NCBI GenBank assembly: GCA_023014485.1
Contig: JAJOZX010003211.1
Span: forward strand, 448,001 to 512,000
Source of the DNA: Bathynomus jamesi
Lineage: Eukaryota > Arthropoda > Malacostraca > Isopoda > Cirolanidae
Reading direction: 5' to 3'
Length of the DNA stretch: 64,000 nucleotides
Numbering within the stretch: the first letter of the stretch is position 1; each line of letters opens with the position of its first letter. The notes beneath the pieces were generated by a model that did not search any database, was not told the origin of the DNA, and saw nothing but the letters and a program-made list of their open reading frames with translations. Below, in pieces: positions 34,349 to 45,125 of the stretch. A program made the translations under genes and the position numbers.

Positions 34349-35401
34349 AAATAAACTCTGTCTATTAGAGTGGGTTTTTATTCTCATATTTTGACCTTCA
34401 CGTAAAAAAGTGAAGTTTTTTGCATTTAATGTTATGGATGTCGATCAGGTCACACTTCTGCACGATGAGGCCCCCTGCTTTAAGGCATTAGCCACTCAAC
34501 AGTTGTTGCGGAACCATGAAATCGATTTCTTTGGAAATGAAGAATGGCCAAGAAATTCTCCTGACCTGAACGTCTGTGAACACATTGGATCAGTTATAAA
34601 GGACAAGGTTGAATGTCTCTTGTTTCAAGAACCTGCAGCAAATCGATTTTCGAAGATACAATGACGCAACACATTGAAACTGTTTTAGCAAATTTGCGTA
34701 ACGATCAAGATCTATTCACGTCACTTTTGGCAAGCTACCCAAAGCGAATTCAGGCTGTCTTGGAAGCCAATGGCGGGAACACCAAGTTTTAATTGTTTCT
34801 CATTAAATGCAGGATTAAATTCTCTTTTGTAAGGTATGTTTAGTTTTACTGTACCTCTAATGGTTTAGGCCATGGGCGGGGCTCTAAGGTTTATTGGAGC
34901 CCCGTACTGAGTACAACTTGTCCCTGCTCATCATTTTTCAGTTTACACTTTTCTATCAACACATTTTTGTAATTTGTTTTTTTATCACCAAGCTTATCGG
35001 TCATAAACCTAGATGCTGGAATGCAGTATTGCACCGGAACTTTGATGTCATATTTCTCGGGTAATATACGCTCACTGACTTTCAAACCAAAGAGACAGTG
35101 TTTTTTAGGATCATATACTGGGCCTTCACTGAGAACAGCACTACGTAGTCTTTTTGGCTCCACTGTAGGGGTATCACATTCTCTCTTTTTCATGAATGCT
35201 GATAAATTCCGCTTGGACAAATAAGTGGAAACACAGTTCTTGTGACAACAAAGGATTTTTGCTCCATCTTCCAAGAGAGGCTCTAGTCTCGCTGGAACAT
35301 CTGGCTGCCCTCTGATGTCGCTGCTCTCTATGTTTTTCTGAATCCTCCCACAATTTGAAAGACCTTTCTGACCTCCAGGACAGCTACGCAGGAAATCCTT
35401 G

Positions 35402-35529
35402 AAGAAACATTCGTCTGCAGCTTTTGTAGAACCTGAAAAATAAGAATTTTGTTTACCCATTCTTCAGAATACAAATCGCATTGAAATAATTTATCCTCAG
35501 CAAATGAAAACTAAACAATGCTCACCTGG
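35402..35529 (-). repeat. 128-bp segment duplicated at 40539-40666
   Basis: Covers the 93-base intron of the Academ-like gene and the adjacent exon edges. The copy at 40539-40666 has one visible difference (A/G at the TCCTC-GCAA position). Confidence 0.9.
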
Positions 35530-35715
35530 TATATTCTTCATATTCAGCAGTCAAAAAACAATTTTGGAATCAGCACAACCAAGACGTCATCAAACCACCA
35601 GGTAGGCAGCACCATCAGCAATAATCTCAACACACTGAAAAAAATAAGAGGAATAATTAGACATATTGGAATTCACCTTACCATGGGAAAAATAATCCCT
35701 GATTTAATTTTAAAC

Positions 35716-36134
35716 CCTATAGAACTACTGTCTCGCCCAAAACCATAAAAACGACAGTAAGATCACCAAAATATCTTCACGACTGCCCGGGATATGGATA
35801 TTCCTTATTTCGGGGGGCGTTTGACCTCCAATGACCTTGAGTATTGACGAATGTGGGTTAAAACGACTCCCAAAGTATCTGCAACCCCTCCAGATCGACT
35901 CATCATCCTAAAGACCATAGAAATGACATCAAGATCATCAAAATCCATCAAGTATTGACCAGGATATGGGATTTTTCAGTTTTGCCGGCCATATTGAAAA
36001 AGCCAAGCGGGGGTCAGGTGTACACCCGATGGATTCTTGAATGGGGTGGTATAAGCTTTCAAAATATGTAAAAATTTGCTTTATAACAAACAATGCAGGG
36101 TTCCAGTAAAATCAGGGTCTGTGCTACCGGACTA
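35716..36134. repeat. Long terminal inverted repeat, right
   Basis: Partner of 26859-27300; ends CCGGACTA next to the TAT target duplication. Confidence 0.92.
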
Positions 36135-36531
36135 TATATCTTTGCGCATATGCGGATTCCAAAATTGGATCGCATACTCCAAATAGGATCTAACTAATGA
36201 TTTATAAAGAGGAACAATAATATCGCGCGATTTGTACTCAGAATTCCTCGCTATAAAACCTAGCACTTTGTTTGCCTTATTGACTGCTGCTGTACTTTGT
36301 TTCGCCACTTTTAAATCACCAGTGACGATAACTCCAAAATCTTTTTCCTGTTCTACGCTTGCCAACTCTTTCTCTGACATACTATACGCACAATTACCGT
36401 TACACGAACCTATATGTAAAATTTGTACTTATCGACGTTAAAGCTCATTTGCCATGTGACTGACCAATCAACGATTTTGTTCAGATCTTCCTGGATTTTA
36501 CCTCTATCTTCATCATTAATTACCCTACCAC

Positions 36532-37325
36532 CAGGGGTGCAGTGCTGCCGGAGCTCACCGGAGCGCCGCTCCGGCACCTCTGCAAGAGGAAGTTTGGAGG
36601 AATTACCATAACAAGCAACAAAAAAATTGTGTCCATTAATTATCAACAGTTTAGTGAGTGAGTGCAAACACGAAATACTTAGTCATCGTGTGGCATATAT
36701 AGAAACAGGCAGAGCTGGGCAGTATTTAAATACATTTGTATTTAAATACATATTTAAATACATTTGTGTATTTAGAACTGTATTTATAAATACATTGTTT
36801 TTCATGTATTTAAATATAGTATTTAAATACTTTAATGAGTATTTAAATACAATGTATTTAAATACTCAAAATATAAAAATGTAAATACTTTTACTGGTTT
36901 AATACACGTTCTGTACTAGCACAGTACGACGCGTCGACAGTGTAGTACAGCATGGTTCATGTTTCAACGTGTCAGTTCAATCAGTTGTGTGCCACTCTTA
37001 GTCGAAAGCGGTTGATTTCTGTATCGTGTGCGTGTCATGGCTTAGTGAATTAGTGAATGCATATGTTAAAATTTGTATGTATGTAAAATGTATTTACAAA
37101 TGTATTTAAATACAATTGATGTATTTTGTATTTAGTATCTAAATACATTCGTAAAATGTATTTAGTATTTAGTATTTAAATACATTTCTCCCATGTATTT
37201 AGTATTTAGTATTTAAATACATTCAATGTATTTATTGCCCAGCTCTGGAAACAGGATAGGAAATGGCAGGCTTTTGTCAGGCCCACCAGAGCTCCGGCAC
37301 CTATAAAATTGGCACTGCACCCCTG
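36532..37325. mobile_element. Internally deleted hAT, same family as 48313-49239
   Basis: Ends CAGGGGTGCAGTGCTGCCGG and the complement of CAGGGGTGCAGTGCCAATTT; perfect 8-bp duplication CCTACCAC at 36524-36531 and 37326-37333. Inserted in the CR1 RT gene. Both end regions are near-identical to the element at 48313. The transposase is lost; it hosts a second insertion (36710-37247). Confidence 0.92.
36710..37247. mobile_element. Non-autonomous hAT nested inside a hAT
   Basis: Ends CAGAGCTGGGCAGTATTTAA and the complement of CAGAGCTGGGCAATAAATAC; perfect 8-bp duplication GAAACAGG at 36702-36709 and 37248-37255. The ends are made of many imperfect ATTTAAATAC repeats. Non-coding, 538 bp. Confidence 0.92.
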
Positions 37326-38052
37326 CCTACCACCCAACTTTGTGTCATCCGCAAACTTTGAAACAGTACTAACTAGGCTGACATCTAAATTGTTAATATA
37401 TATAAGAAAAAGCAAGGGGCCCTGAGGAACGCCGCTCGCTACATTAGCCCAAGACGACTCTGCTCCATCAACGACCACCCTCTGTTTTCTACCTCGCAAC
37501 CACCCTTCTATCCAATTTATTACTACACCCCTGATTCCATGAGTCTTTTGTGTGGTACGATGTCAAACGCTTTTTGAAAATGCAGATATGCATGATGAAA
37601 ATAGGTTGGCCATTTCCAAAAAGGTGGACACTGCGCATTTGGCCATACGTTTATATAATATATATATATAATTATAATTGAAAACAAATACGGCTTAGCA
37701 GTGTTGCCAACGACATATAATAAAAATGCGTTAACGGTTATTATGGCCTTCAGTACCCGCTATTTTAAGTGTACCTGAGGCAATTTATATAATTCTTTTT
37801 AGCCAGACCCCAAAAAGGAGGACAAATTAACGTCCGGCTCAAGGTGGCTCCGGATGGAGGATAGAGTGCTCAAAAGGCGGACTGTCCGGCCTTGGCTTTA
37901 CACTGACAAATAATTGTGAAGCTAGACTATTTATTTTATTTAACTTGGCCCTTAAGCTTTAGGCTTTACTGGGCTCTTATTAAAAATAAACAGCTAGTTA
38001 TTATTAATTAATAATAAATAAATAAATAAGTATTATTAATAGTTAAAGTATG

Positions 38053-38766
38053 GGTAACGGTTCAGAATAGGGGCGCCACCTCAATTTTTGTGTTTTTTCC
38101 ACCAAAACATGCTAAAACCATTGGTTTCCTGTTCTGTTGTTTAGGATGAATGTGACCATCGCCATTACAGTAAATTATTGCTTGAAGTGATTTCACCCCC
38201 CCCCCCCCAACCCCTACTACAATCTGGGGGGACCACCGTGGGAACCGGGGATTTTGGGTGGGGGAACACAGCACAAGCAATAATTTACTGTAATAGCGAT
38301 GGTCAGATTTATCCTAAACAACAGGAAACCAATGGTTTTAGCATGTTTTGGAGGAAAAAACACGTGTCATGAAACACATCAAAAACCATGAGAAAAACCT
38401 AGGTTTCATAGAAAACCTAACCTAACCTAAAAAATATAAAACCCTATACCGATCAATTTGATATGTTATCTTTACGGGGGCTCCGCCCCCGTACCCCCGA
38501 GACCTAAATTATACAAATTGGACACACTACATTTAAAGGGAGAACACCATGCGAGCTCTACTAGCGTCACCGCACACCCGTCACAGATTGAAGCTATTTT
38601 CAAACTGAAGTGATCGAAATGTTTTTCGTAATTTTCTAACTTCGTTTTTTTTTTGACTATGCGACACATGCAAACAACGTATTTTAATGAGAGAAACAAC
38701 TTTGTGTCTATGGTATTTTTCGAAATTTTGCTTAATTAAGTGGCGCCCGTATTCTGAACCATTACC
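38053..38766. mobile_element. Non-autonomous TIR element with internal foldback
   Basis: Inverted ends of 28 bp, GGTAACGGTTCAGAATAGGG(GCGCCACC) and the complement of GGTAATGGTTCAGAATACGG(GCGCCACTT), flanked by AAAGTA-like sequence on both sides. Inside, 38097-38365 folds back (CCAAAACATGCTAAAACCAT and its complement) around a C13 run. No ORF of note. Superfamily unknown. Confidence 0.6.
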
Positions 38767-38772
38767 AAAGTA

Positions 38773-39342
38773 CAGGGTGTCCGAGAATTATCTGTACAAT
38801 TTTTGGCTGTTATTAAAAGTCAACTATGAAGTGTAAAAATTCCAGTTTGTCCCATTTTACAGAGAATCTCATTAAGTTTTTTCTGATACCACATTTTGAC
38901 AAGTTTTTTAGAAATGTACGCGGGTGACAGACATTGATGATTTAAAAGCAAGAATCACAGCTGCTATTGAGCGAATTGATGTGGATATGCTGCAGCGTAC
39001 ATGACAACATTTTGAGTATCGATTGGATGTTTTGCATATCACTAATGGTGCACATATCGAATGTTTGTAACAACGTTACTTTAATAAAAGAAACTTTTGA
39101 AAATACAGATTCTAAATAATCTTGTTTAAGAATTTTACGTGTGTTATCAAGAATTTTATTAAAAGATGAAATTGTACAGATAATGTTCGGACACACTGGA
39201 ATTTCTAAAAAACGTCAAAACTTGGTATCAGAAAAAACTTAATGAGATTCTCTGTAAAATGGGACAACACTGGAATTTCTACACTTCATGGTTGACTTTT
39301 AATAACAGCCAAAAATTGTACAGATAATTCTCGGACACCCTG
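38773..39342 (+). mobile_element. mariner-derived MITE
   Basis: Inverted termini of about 110 bp starting CAGGGTGTCCGAGAATTATC, flanked by TA. The centre keeps the end of a transposase. 570 bp in total. Confidence 0.85.
38920..39069 (+). pseudogene. mariner transposase C-terminal remnant
   Basis: VTDIDDLKARITAAIERIDV, DMLQRT-stop-QHFEYRLDVLHITN, GAHIECL-stop. This is the usual tail of DD41D-like transposases (compare GGHFENCK and GAHVETSQ in the other copies). Confidence 0.75.
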
Positions 39343-40538
39343 TATACTACATTTTTTAATGACATTATTATTTAATGCTAAATTATCACCATTGATATGT
39401 ATTCATAAATGTCTTTACATAACGGTTTAAAATTTGTTTTATGTACAACAATTTGAAATTCAAATATCTGTCAGAAAAATGAGAAAATTGAGACTAAAAT
39501 TGTGAGTTTCTAAAATTGGGGTAACTCCAACTTTGCTTACAAATAGGGGACCACCCATAGGCCATACGATAAACTTCCAGCCAGTCTGTGTGTATAATTT
39601 GTTGAGACAACATTAATAACAGCTTCATTCTCTCTCTTTGACTATGAATTCATAAAGTTAATGAGTTCTGAACCGGACTACAAATCTTAACATTAATTAA
39701 ACTACCCTCTACACTACATCAACTGCCATGTTTTGATATCATGATCTAAGGGTTGGTGTGAGAACCTTAAACTTTAACTAAGTCATAGGCACACTATAAT
39801 TATTTGTAATTTGTTGATTCTTAAAATGCATATTATTTTCAATTTACTTTTCATAGAATAGTATTTCTGTCACTGATTTAAGGTTTGGAGTGCTAATTGA
39901 CACCTAGCTATAACAAACCAAATTATAGGCAGCCTTGTATTTAATTTAGAATTTGCTGACTTAACACTCTGGGCTACCTCTCCCGCGCTTCGCGTCAAAA
40001 CTTGGAATTTACTTTACACAGTTATGAGCAAGCAAGTAAACAACTCATTAAAATGTATTCCTTGACTGATGTTCTTCACGTTATAGTCAATCCTTTTTGG
40101 TTTACTGAAATATGACTACAAAGCTATTATAGTTGCTAGTAACCATAACTATAGACCCTATGTGAAGTGGTTCCGAATTGTCGGTCTGCATCATTTTGTA
40201 GCTGAATTTTGCCGGTCCTTGTTCTGGAGAAGAGCCAGTGAATTCGGCCCAGTGTTCTCAGCCCATTTGCAGCACTGATTTCAGATTAATTATAATATGG
40301 GCCGAGGTCATTAACAGTGATATTAGCTGATGTATGTGTAAATAGGTTAGGTCAGTGTTTTTCACTAATTTTTTTAAGGGAGCCATTTCTTCAGAACATA
40401 CACACTGAGAGAGCGGCATATACTGTATATATATATATATATAGGGTAAAGTAAAAAATCAGTGAAAAAACTTCGGGTACTGATTTAGTTTCTCCAAAAA
40501 ATGTAGTTATTCACACTGGAGGTAATGATGTAATGCTT
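39343..40538. other. No gene seen
   Basis: AT-rich sequence. A CAGTGTTTTTCACTAATTTT stretch at about 40351 resembles a hAT terminus, but no partner was found; a short (TA)n lies at 40427-40442. Confidence 0.45.
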
Positions 40539-40666
40539 AAGAAACATTCGTCTGCAGCTTTTGTAGAACCTGAAAAATAAGAATTTTGTTTACCCATTCT
40601 TCAGAATACAAATCGCATTGAAATAATTTATCCTCGGCAAATGAAAACTAAACAATGCTCACCTGG
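40539..40666 (-). repeat. Second fragment of the Academ-like gene (intron and exon edges)
   Basis: Nearly identical to 35402-35529, including the CCAG|GTGAGC donor and TTTTTCAG acceptor on the minus strand. Shows that the 9.3-kb family has other copies. Nothing else of the element is recognisable here. Confidence 0.88.
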
Positions 40667-40920
40667 TTTTTGATGGGTTGAAAATTTTTTTAGAAAGGTT
40701 TGATAATTATGTAGTGCTTAATATATCTATTATTTTATTAATTTATTTATCTAATCTACAATATATATTAAAAAGACATCTTTATTTCACAGAAAGTTCA
40801 GATATGAGAGATAATAATGACATATTAGAATTTTCTCTATTTTAATTTTAGATCTTTCCTTTATTTCTTAACAGTAGATTTCAGCTTTATTTAGACCTAA
40901 CTCAAATTTAAATTTTTAAG

Positions 40921-41770
40921 ATGCCAAAGAGTTATAGAGGTGGAAGATCTAAAGCTAGCGAATGGGACGAGGTGACTTTATTAAGTGATCAGCCTACTAG
41001 AGTACTATGCAATTATTGCAAAGAAAGTATCACTCAAAAAATTGAGAGAGTGAAACATCATCTAGAGAAAGTTAGACCCACACATACTGGTGTCAGACTT
41101 AAAGCTGCTGAATGGGATGAAGTAGAAATGTTGAGTGACCAACCAAATAGAGTTTAGTGCAAATACTGCAGATATGTATTTTTGAAGAAAATAGAATGAG
41201 TGAAACATCATTTAGATCAATGCAATTAAAAATGGGTACAGGCTCGTGATGATGAAGCAGATGAGCTTACAAATACAGCTACATCGGCAACTCTTCCTCC
41301 TACACATAGACACGGCAGTTTTGAGAGTAGACCCTTTTCAAGCAAATCATATGAAAGCCTGGTTCATGATGACACTACAATTCACAGTAGTGAGACTTTA
41401 TTCACTTCAACCGCTTCTGAATCTTCCATACCATTTTTTCATTCTACTCCAGCCAAGAAAACAGAAGGTCAGATAATGCCATATGTGATTAGAACAACTG
41501 TAGATAAAAAAGAACAACTAGATTTGCAAATGGCCAGATTTTTCTTTTCAGCGAATATTCCATTTTTAGTTGTAAAGAATAAAGAATTTATTAAATGAGT
41601 CCAAAATTTAAGACCAGGTTATTGTCCTCCAAGCAGAAAAAAATTATCTGATGACTCGCTAATCAAAGTGAATAATGAAGTAGGTACTGCATTCAATGAA
41701 AAAAGACTTAGTCAATTCTATTGTAACTTTAATTCAAGATGGTTGGAGAAATGTCAAATGATCCAATAAT
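40921..41770 (+). pseudogene. hAT transposase N-terminus with two BED-like fingers
   Basis: From MPKSYRGGRSKASEWDEVTL there is one BED-type finger (VLCNYCKESITQKIERVKHH, with C-x2-C and the downstream His), then a repeat of the same unit (AAEWDEVEMLSDQPNRV-stop-CKYC...VKHHLDQC). A linker follows, then QMARFFFSANIPFLVVKNKE and VQNLRPGYCPPSRKKLS, the well-conserved start of the hAT catalytic region. In-frame stops near 41155, 41200, 41228 and 41596; catalytic residues further on are lost by 41770. Confidence 0.8.
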
Positions 41771-41944
41771 TGCCCATAGTGTTCACAATGGGTGCAAATC
41801 CTTTTTAATAACTTCAATTTTTCATAATCTTTATTTACACATTGCATAATTTAAGAATTGTTTTATAAGTCAGCTTACTTGAAATAATCAACATGCCAAA
41901 TCATTCTAATTAGCTACAATTGAACAATGTAGCAATCAGAAAAG

Positions 41945-42572
41945 GTTATTATGTATTTTATCACACTCAGTCATTTTACACACCAAAATACATTTTTCTA
42001 GTAGTATTTGATGTGATTTGTTCAAATATGACCTCCATTTCCGTCGGAAATGAGATCCAACAAAGTTATAGTACTTTGAAGTTTGGCTCATTTTCAAGGG
42101 AAATGGAAGTCAAAATCTAAGCAAAACACATCAAATATTACTAGAAAAATGTATTTTGGTATTAATTAACCTAACCTAACCTAACCTTACCTAACCTAAC
42201 CTAACCGTGGCTAAATGAGCCTAACCCTGGCTAAACGAGCCTAGAGTATTACCTTATTATGGATTAGGTGGTGGATACAGACGAGAGCTCGTTTAGCCAG
42301 GGTTAGGATCGTTTAGCCACAGTTAGGTTAGGTAAGGTTAGGTTAGGTTAATTAATACCAAAATACATTTTCCTAGTAATATTTGATGTGTTTTGCTTAG
42401 ATTTTGACTTCCATTTCCCTTGAAAATGAGCCAAACTTCAAAGTACTATAACTTTGTTGGATCTCATTTCCGACGGAAATGGAGGTCATATTTGAACAAA
42501 TCACATCAAATACTACTAGAAAAATATATTTTGGTGTGTAAAATGACTGAGTGGGATAAAATACATAATTAC
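41945..42572. repeat. 0.6-kb palindrome (foldback element) with CCTAA/TTAGG runs
   Basis: Inverted arms of about 270-290 bp: CAGTCATTTTACACACCAAA at 41968 mirrors GGTGTGTAAAATGACTG at 42534, and the CCTAACCTAACCTAACCTTA run at 42171-42205 mirrors TAAGGTTAGGTTAGGTTA at 42320-42350. Arms diverge slightly. The centre (about 42230-42290) is unique. Small ORFs on each arm are not genes. Confidence 0.9.
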
Positions 42573-42884
42573 CTCAGAAAAATTTCAATTATTTTAAAAT
42601 AAATATCTCGGAACAAAAACCCAAAAACCCACTGAAAATTCCAGTGGGTTTTGGTTTGGGTTTTTGGGTGCCAACCCTGCTGTAAAATTTTATTAATGGA
42701 AATCCAAAATGAAAATGTAAGAAACTTGGGTATGTCCCATTGACTAACAAATGGTACTTCACTGAATAAAATATCTCCGAATAATAATGACAACTGTCAG
42801 AAACAAAGAAATGGAGTAAAAATTAAAAACAAAATTAAAGATGGCAAAGACCAAAATCAGCTGATAATAGATCCAAAATTAAAG

Positions 42885-43800
42885 AAAATGTTGCAGGTTC
42901 TCTCTCATTATTTTATGTAAATGTAAGAAGCATCAGACATAAGGTAGATGAATTTAAAACATATGTTGAAATTGAAAAACCAGATATCATGATCATAACT
43001 GAGACGTGGACAAAATTTAGCAGTGTACCAAATAATCAAGTGAGCGAGATATTATTATTACCTATGAATTAAATGGCTATGAACTCTCTTATTATGAGCG
43101 TATACATTTTGAAGGTGGTGGAGTATAAAAGAAAGTGAAATAGTTGAGTCAGTATGGATAGAAATCAAAAATAAAAATGGTAAAAAAATTAAAATAGGTG
43201 GTCTATATAGGCCACCAGAAGGATGTTCAATTAGAGGAATCCCCAAAACAAGAGAGGAGAATCGATATGTAGAAAATTAAATTATTAAGGAAATAAATAA
43301 GGTAGGTTCAAATGATGTAATTATTGATAAATTTTAACTATAGATAGGGGGCCTATATAAATTGGGTAACATTACAAGCACCTGAAAGTAATGAGAACTT
43401 CCTTGATTGTACTGTAGAAAATGGTCTAAATCAGTTAATTAAAGAACCAACCAAAGAAAATGCAATTTTAGATTTATTATTAACAAATATTGCTGATTGT
43501 TTGTATAACATATCAGTCTTTGAAACACTGGGTTCAAGTGATCATTTTATAATAAGATTCAAGGTGAAATTTGACTCAAGTATACTAAAAATGCAGCTGA
43601 AATTCCTGACTTTAAAAATGGAAATATGACTGAACTAGTTAATGAGTTAAACTGTATAAATTGGGCAGAGATTTTTGAGCTTCAACCAAAAGATATATTC
43701 AGTCAAAGTAAACCTACACACTATGTATGGGAAAAGTTAAAAAATAAAATAAAAGATGTTCAAAGTAAATATATTCATAAAACTCCATATTTGCAGAATA
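42885..43800 (+). pseudogene. CR1-like LINE endonuclease-domain remnant
   Basis: Broken frames give NARSLRNK-like words near 42920, PDIMIITETWTKF near 42980, then NFLDCTVENGLNQLIKEPTK and ILDLLLTNIADC...TLGSSDHFIIRFKVKF (about 43400-43570). These are parts of the apurinic-endonuclease domain of CR1-type ORF2 (ITETW and SDH motifs). Many stops. Confidence 0.75.
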
Positions 43801-45077
43801 TCTAACTAGGAATTAATAGACATTGTATTTGATGTTTGATAATCATTTTACTCCTTATCAAGTCTGATTGAGTGGGAGAGAGATATATAGCTATATAGCT
43901 GTATGGCTGTATAGATAACCATTTGATGTCTACAATTAGTGCAGTAGTGGTATTGATGAATGATCCACAAGATCCAAAGTTTTGAAGTTAATGTATAGCT
44001 AGTAGATGTGTGACAATCTGCAATTAGCAGAGATCAATTGGATCTTAATTTTGCATGTAACTGTATTTATGGTTTGTTTATATTAACAGTGGCAACACCC
44101 AGATGGGCTGAAGGGCCCTAGTGTGCCCACTATAAAATTTTTACCATGTTTCTGACTTTGTCAAAAATCTGGTGCCATAAAACTACATATTTGCAGAATA
44201 TGTAGCTAGGAATTAATAGACACTGTATTTGATAATCATTTTACTCCTTATCAAGTCTTTGATTGAGTGGGAGAGAGATTTTTTATGAAAATTTATAATG
44301 ATGTACACTGTACAGACTGACTGGCTATTGTACTTCACAACCAAGGTAAACACTTTTTCTCATCTGGTAGCTATATCAAAGTTTTAAAGTTTAGTGGAGA
44401 TTTTCCAAATGTATCCCCATGCCCAAGTTCTTACTTTTTCACCTATTTTCAATCCAGTTTATCTCCATTCACTGTATTCTAAAGAAGACTATTATGCTAT
44501 ATTTGTAAGGAAATAAAAAGTTAGACTATGGTAGTATTTATTATAAACAATATAATCACAGTCAATATTTTCATGTCTGAGTTATGATTCTCAGGTTGTT
44601 TATAACACTAACCTTTTTTCTTCTAACAGAACCTTTTGGGCCCATGAAACAAAGTTCTTAAATTTCATATAATTAGCCTGGTTGTATGTATACAGGAAAC
44701 TGACTGAGCCAACTTTTTTTGAGTATTCAGACCTAGGACTACAGTACAGTGCCATTGCAAATATCTTCATACATATTGCTCAAGATTCACCATGCTTAGA
44801 ACAAGAATATTAAATTGTAGGGCTATTCCAAATTTTAAATATGGAATGTCATATAACTGCATTCAGGCATTAAGGTAAGAGTTTTTAGTTATCCTTGAAC
44901 TTAGTTTAGTGGCCAAGTCTGGGCTTGGTAGTTGAACACATTTGTGTCCCACAAGGACTTCAGGCCTTTTGGATGGGAAGTGGGTGGGCACAGTAATTGG
45001 CCAGTTTGCAAAACTTGTCACAGTGTACTGAGACCTCAGAGTGAATACACCACACCACCAAGATTGTGCCCAAATTA

Positions 45078-45125
<48 letters not shown>

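Larger units (their letters stand above)
33891..34427. mobile_element. Palindromic dimer of a short hammerhead-bearing retroelement (Penelope/retrozyme-like)
   Basis: The insertion is flanked by a 12-bp duplication AATGTTATGGAT (33879-33890 and 34428-34439). Positions 33889-34389 form an essentially perfect palindrome centred at 34139. The right side continues into CTTCACGTAAAAAAGTGAAG and ends GCATTT. A monomer of the same family is at 47382-47657. Each arm holds a hammerhead-like fold. Long target duplications argue for target-primed retrotransposition, and hammerheads in short repeated units are known from Penelope-like elements and retrozymes. Confidence 0.7.
33461..34792 (+). pseudogene. 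DD37E transposase, disrupted
   Basis: N-terminal DNA-binding part from MVFLLIDDSERQRVIDRIRA (33461), with a frameshift near 33625. VSDEFFVYVTRRPNYQNDRV (about 33685) holds the first Asp. After the palindromic insertion, LLHDEAPCFKALATQQLL holds the second Asp and NSPDLNVCEHIGSVIKDKVE the catalytic Glu. The spacing between the last two is 37 residues, the DD37E group. The end NGGNTKF-stop is at 34792. A further frameshift lies near 34655. Confidence 0.75.
33327..34903 (+). mobile_element. DD37E Tc1/mariner-like element inside the Academ-like gene
   Basis: Sequence between the two parts of the host transposase gene. Edges carry CCTTAGCCCC at the left and GGGGCTCTAAGG at the right, which look like short inverted termini; exact ends are uncertain. 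The + strand encodes a decayed transposase and is itself interrupted by a palindromic retroelement at 33891-34427. Confidence 0.65.
27560..35529 (-). pseudogene. Academ-like transposase gene with XPG/PIN-like and CXC regions, broken
   Basis: Segments in 5'-3' order on the minus strand: an exon ending at a CCAG|GTGAGC donor (35526); a 93-base intron; an exon from 35432 with CCHKNCVSTYLSKRNLSAF; then, after an insertion, DLQAEEGRYHKDC (33325 down to about 32600); a central block (32430-31397) with AILGGMHLVMDFMGAIGSL and DGLWNGMPTD; a nuclease-like part (30860-29480) with IVIMDVSAVLW, AFDRYYDFS, ICDDTDVFAML and LHALRGCDTVAAIHDIGKTT; and a CXC cluster (CGCESQSACRWSCCGC, CTMFCACGSGLDCNN). A tail after the hAT ends at 27560. 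The acidic residues of the DDTD and GCDT blocks match XPG/FEN1-like nucleases; the cysteines match tesmin-type CXC. Frameshifts near 32600, 32450, 31390, 31050 and 30340. Confidence 0.7.
26859..36134 (-). mobile_element. 9.3-kb Academ-like DNA transposon with long inverted termini
   Basis: A CR1 LINE is split by 9276 bp that begin and end with TAGTCCGGT and its complement, flanked by TAT/TAT (26856-26858, 36135-36137). Removing the element and one TAT restores the LINE frame (RKDI-DKIER). The inverted termini are about 420-440 bp long with small indels. The interior encodes, on the minus strand, a large multi-segment protein with an XPG/PIN-like nuclease region and a CXC cysteine cluster. Long element, 3-bp duplication and XPG-like nuclease fit the Academ superfamily. 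Two later insertions lie inside: a hAT (27787-29482) and a DD37E element (about 33327-34903). The coding region is frameshifted, so the copy is dead. Confidence 0.75.
36138..37600 (-). pseudogene. CR1-like LINE, reverse-transcriptase part (right of insertion)
   Basis: Minus strand, from right to left: [13 protein letters not shown] words near 37560, [32 protein letters not shown] (catalytic box, about 37360), then, after two nested hAT elements, VINDEDRGKIQEDLNKIVDW, SVTWQMSFNVDKYKF, DFGVIVTGDLKVAKQ, AAVNKANKVLGFIARN and LVRSYLEYAIQFWNPHMRKD. The text continues at 26858. CR1 clade by the [14 protein letters not shown] and EYA-QFW-P signatures. Few stops, so moderately young. Confidence 0.85.

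Noticed and set aside
33576..34387. ORFs of 229 and 124 codons with identical protein ends on opposite strands
   Set aside because: They read the two arms of a perfect palindrome and the decayed DD37E transposase in the wrong frame; identity on both strands is a consequence of the inverted repeat.
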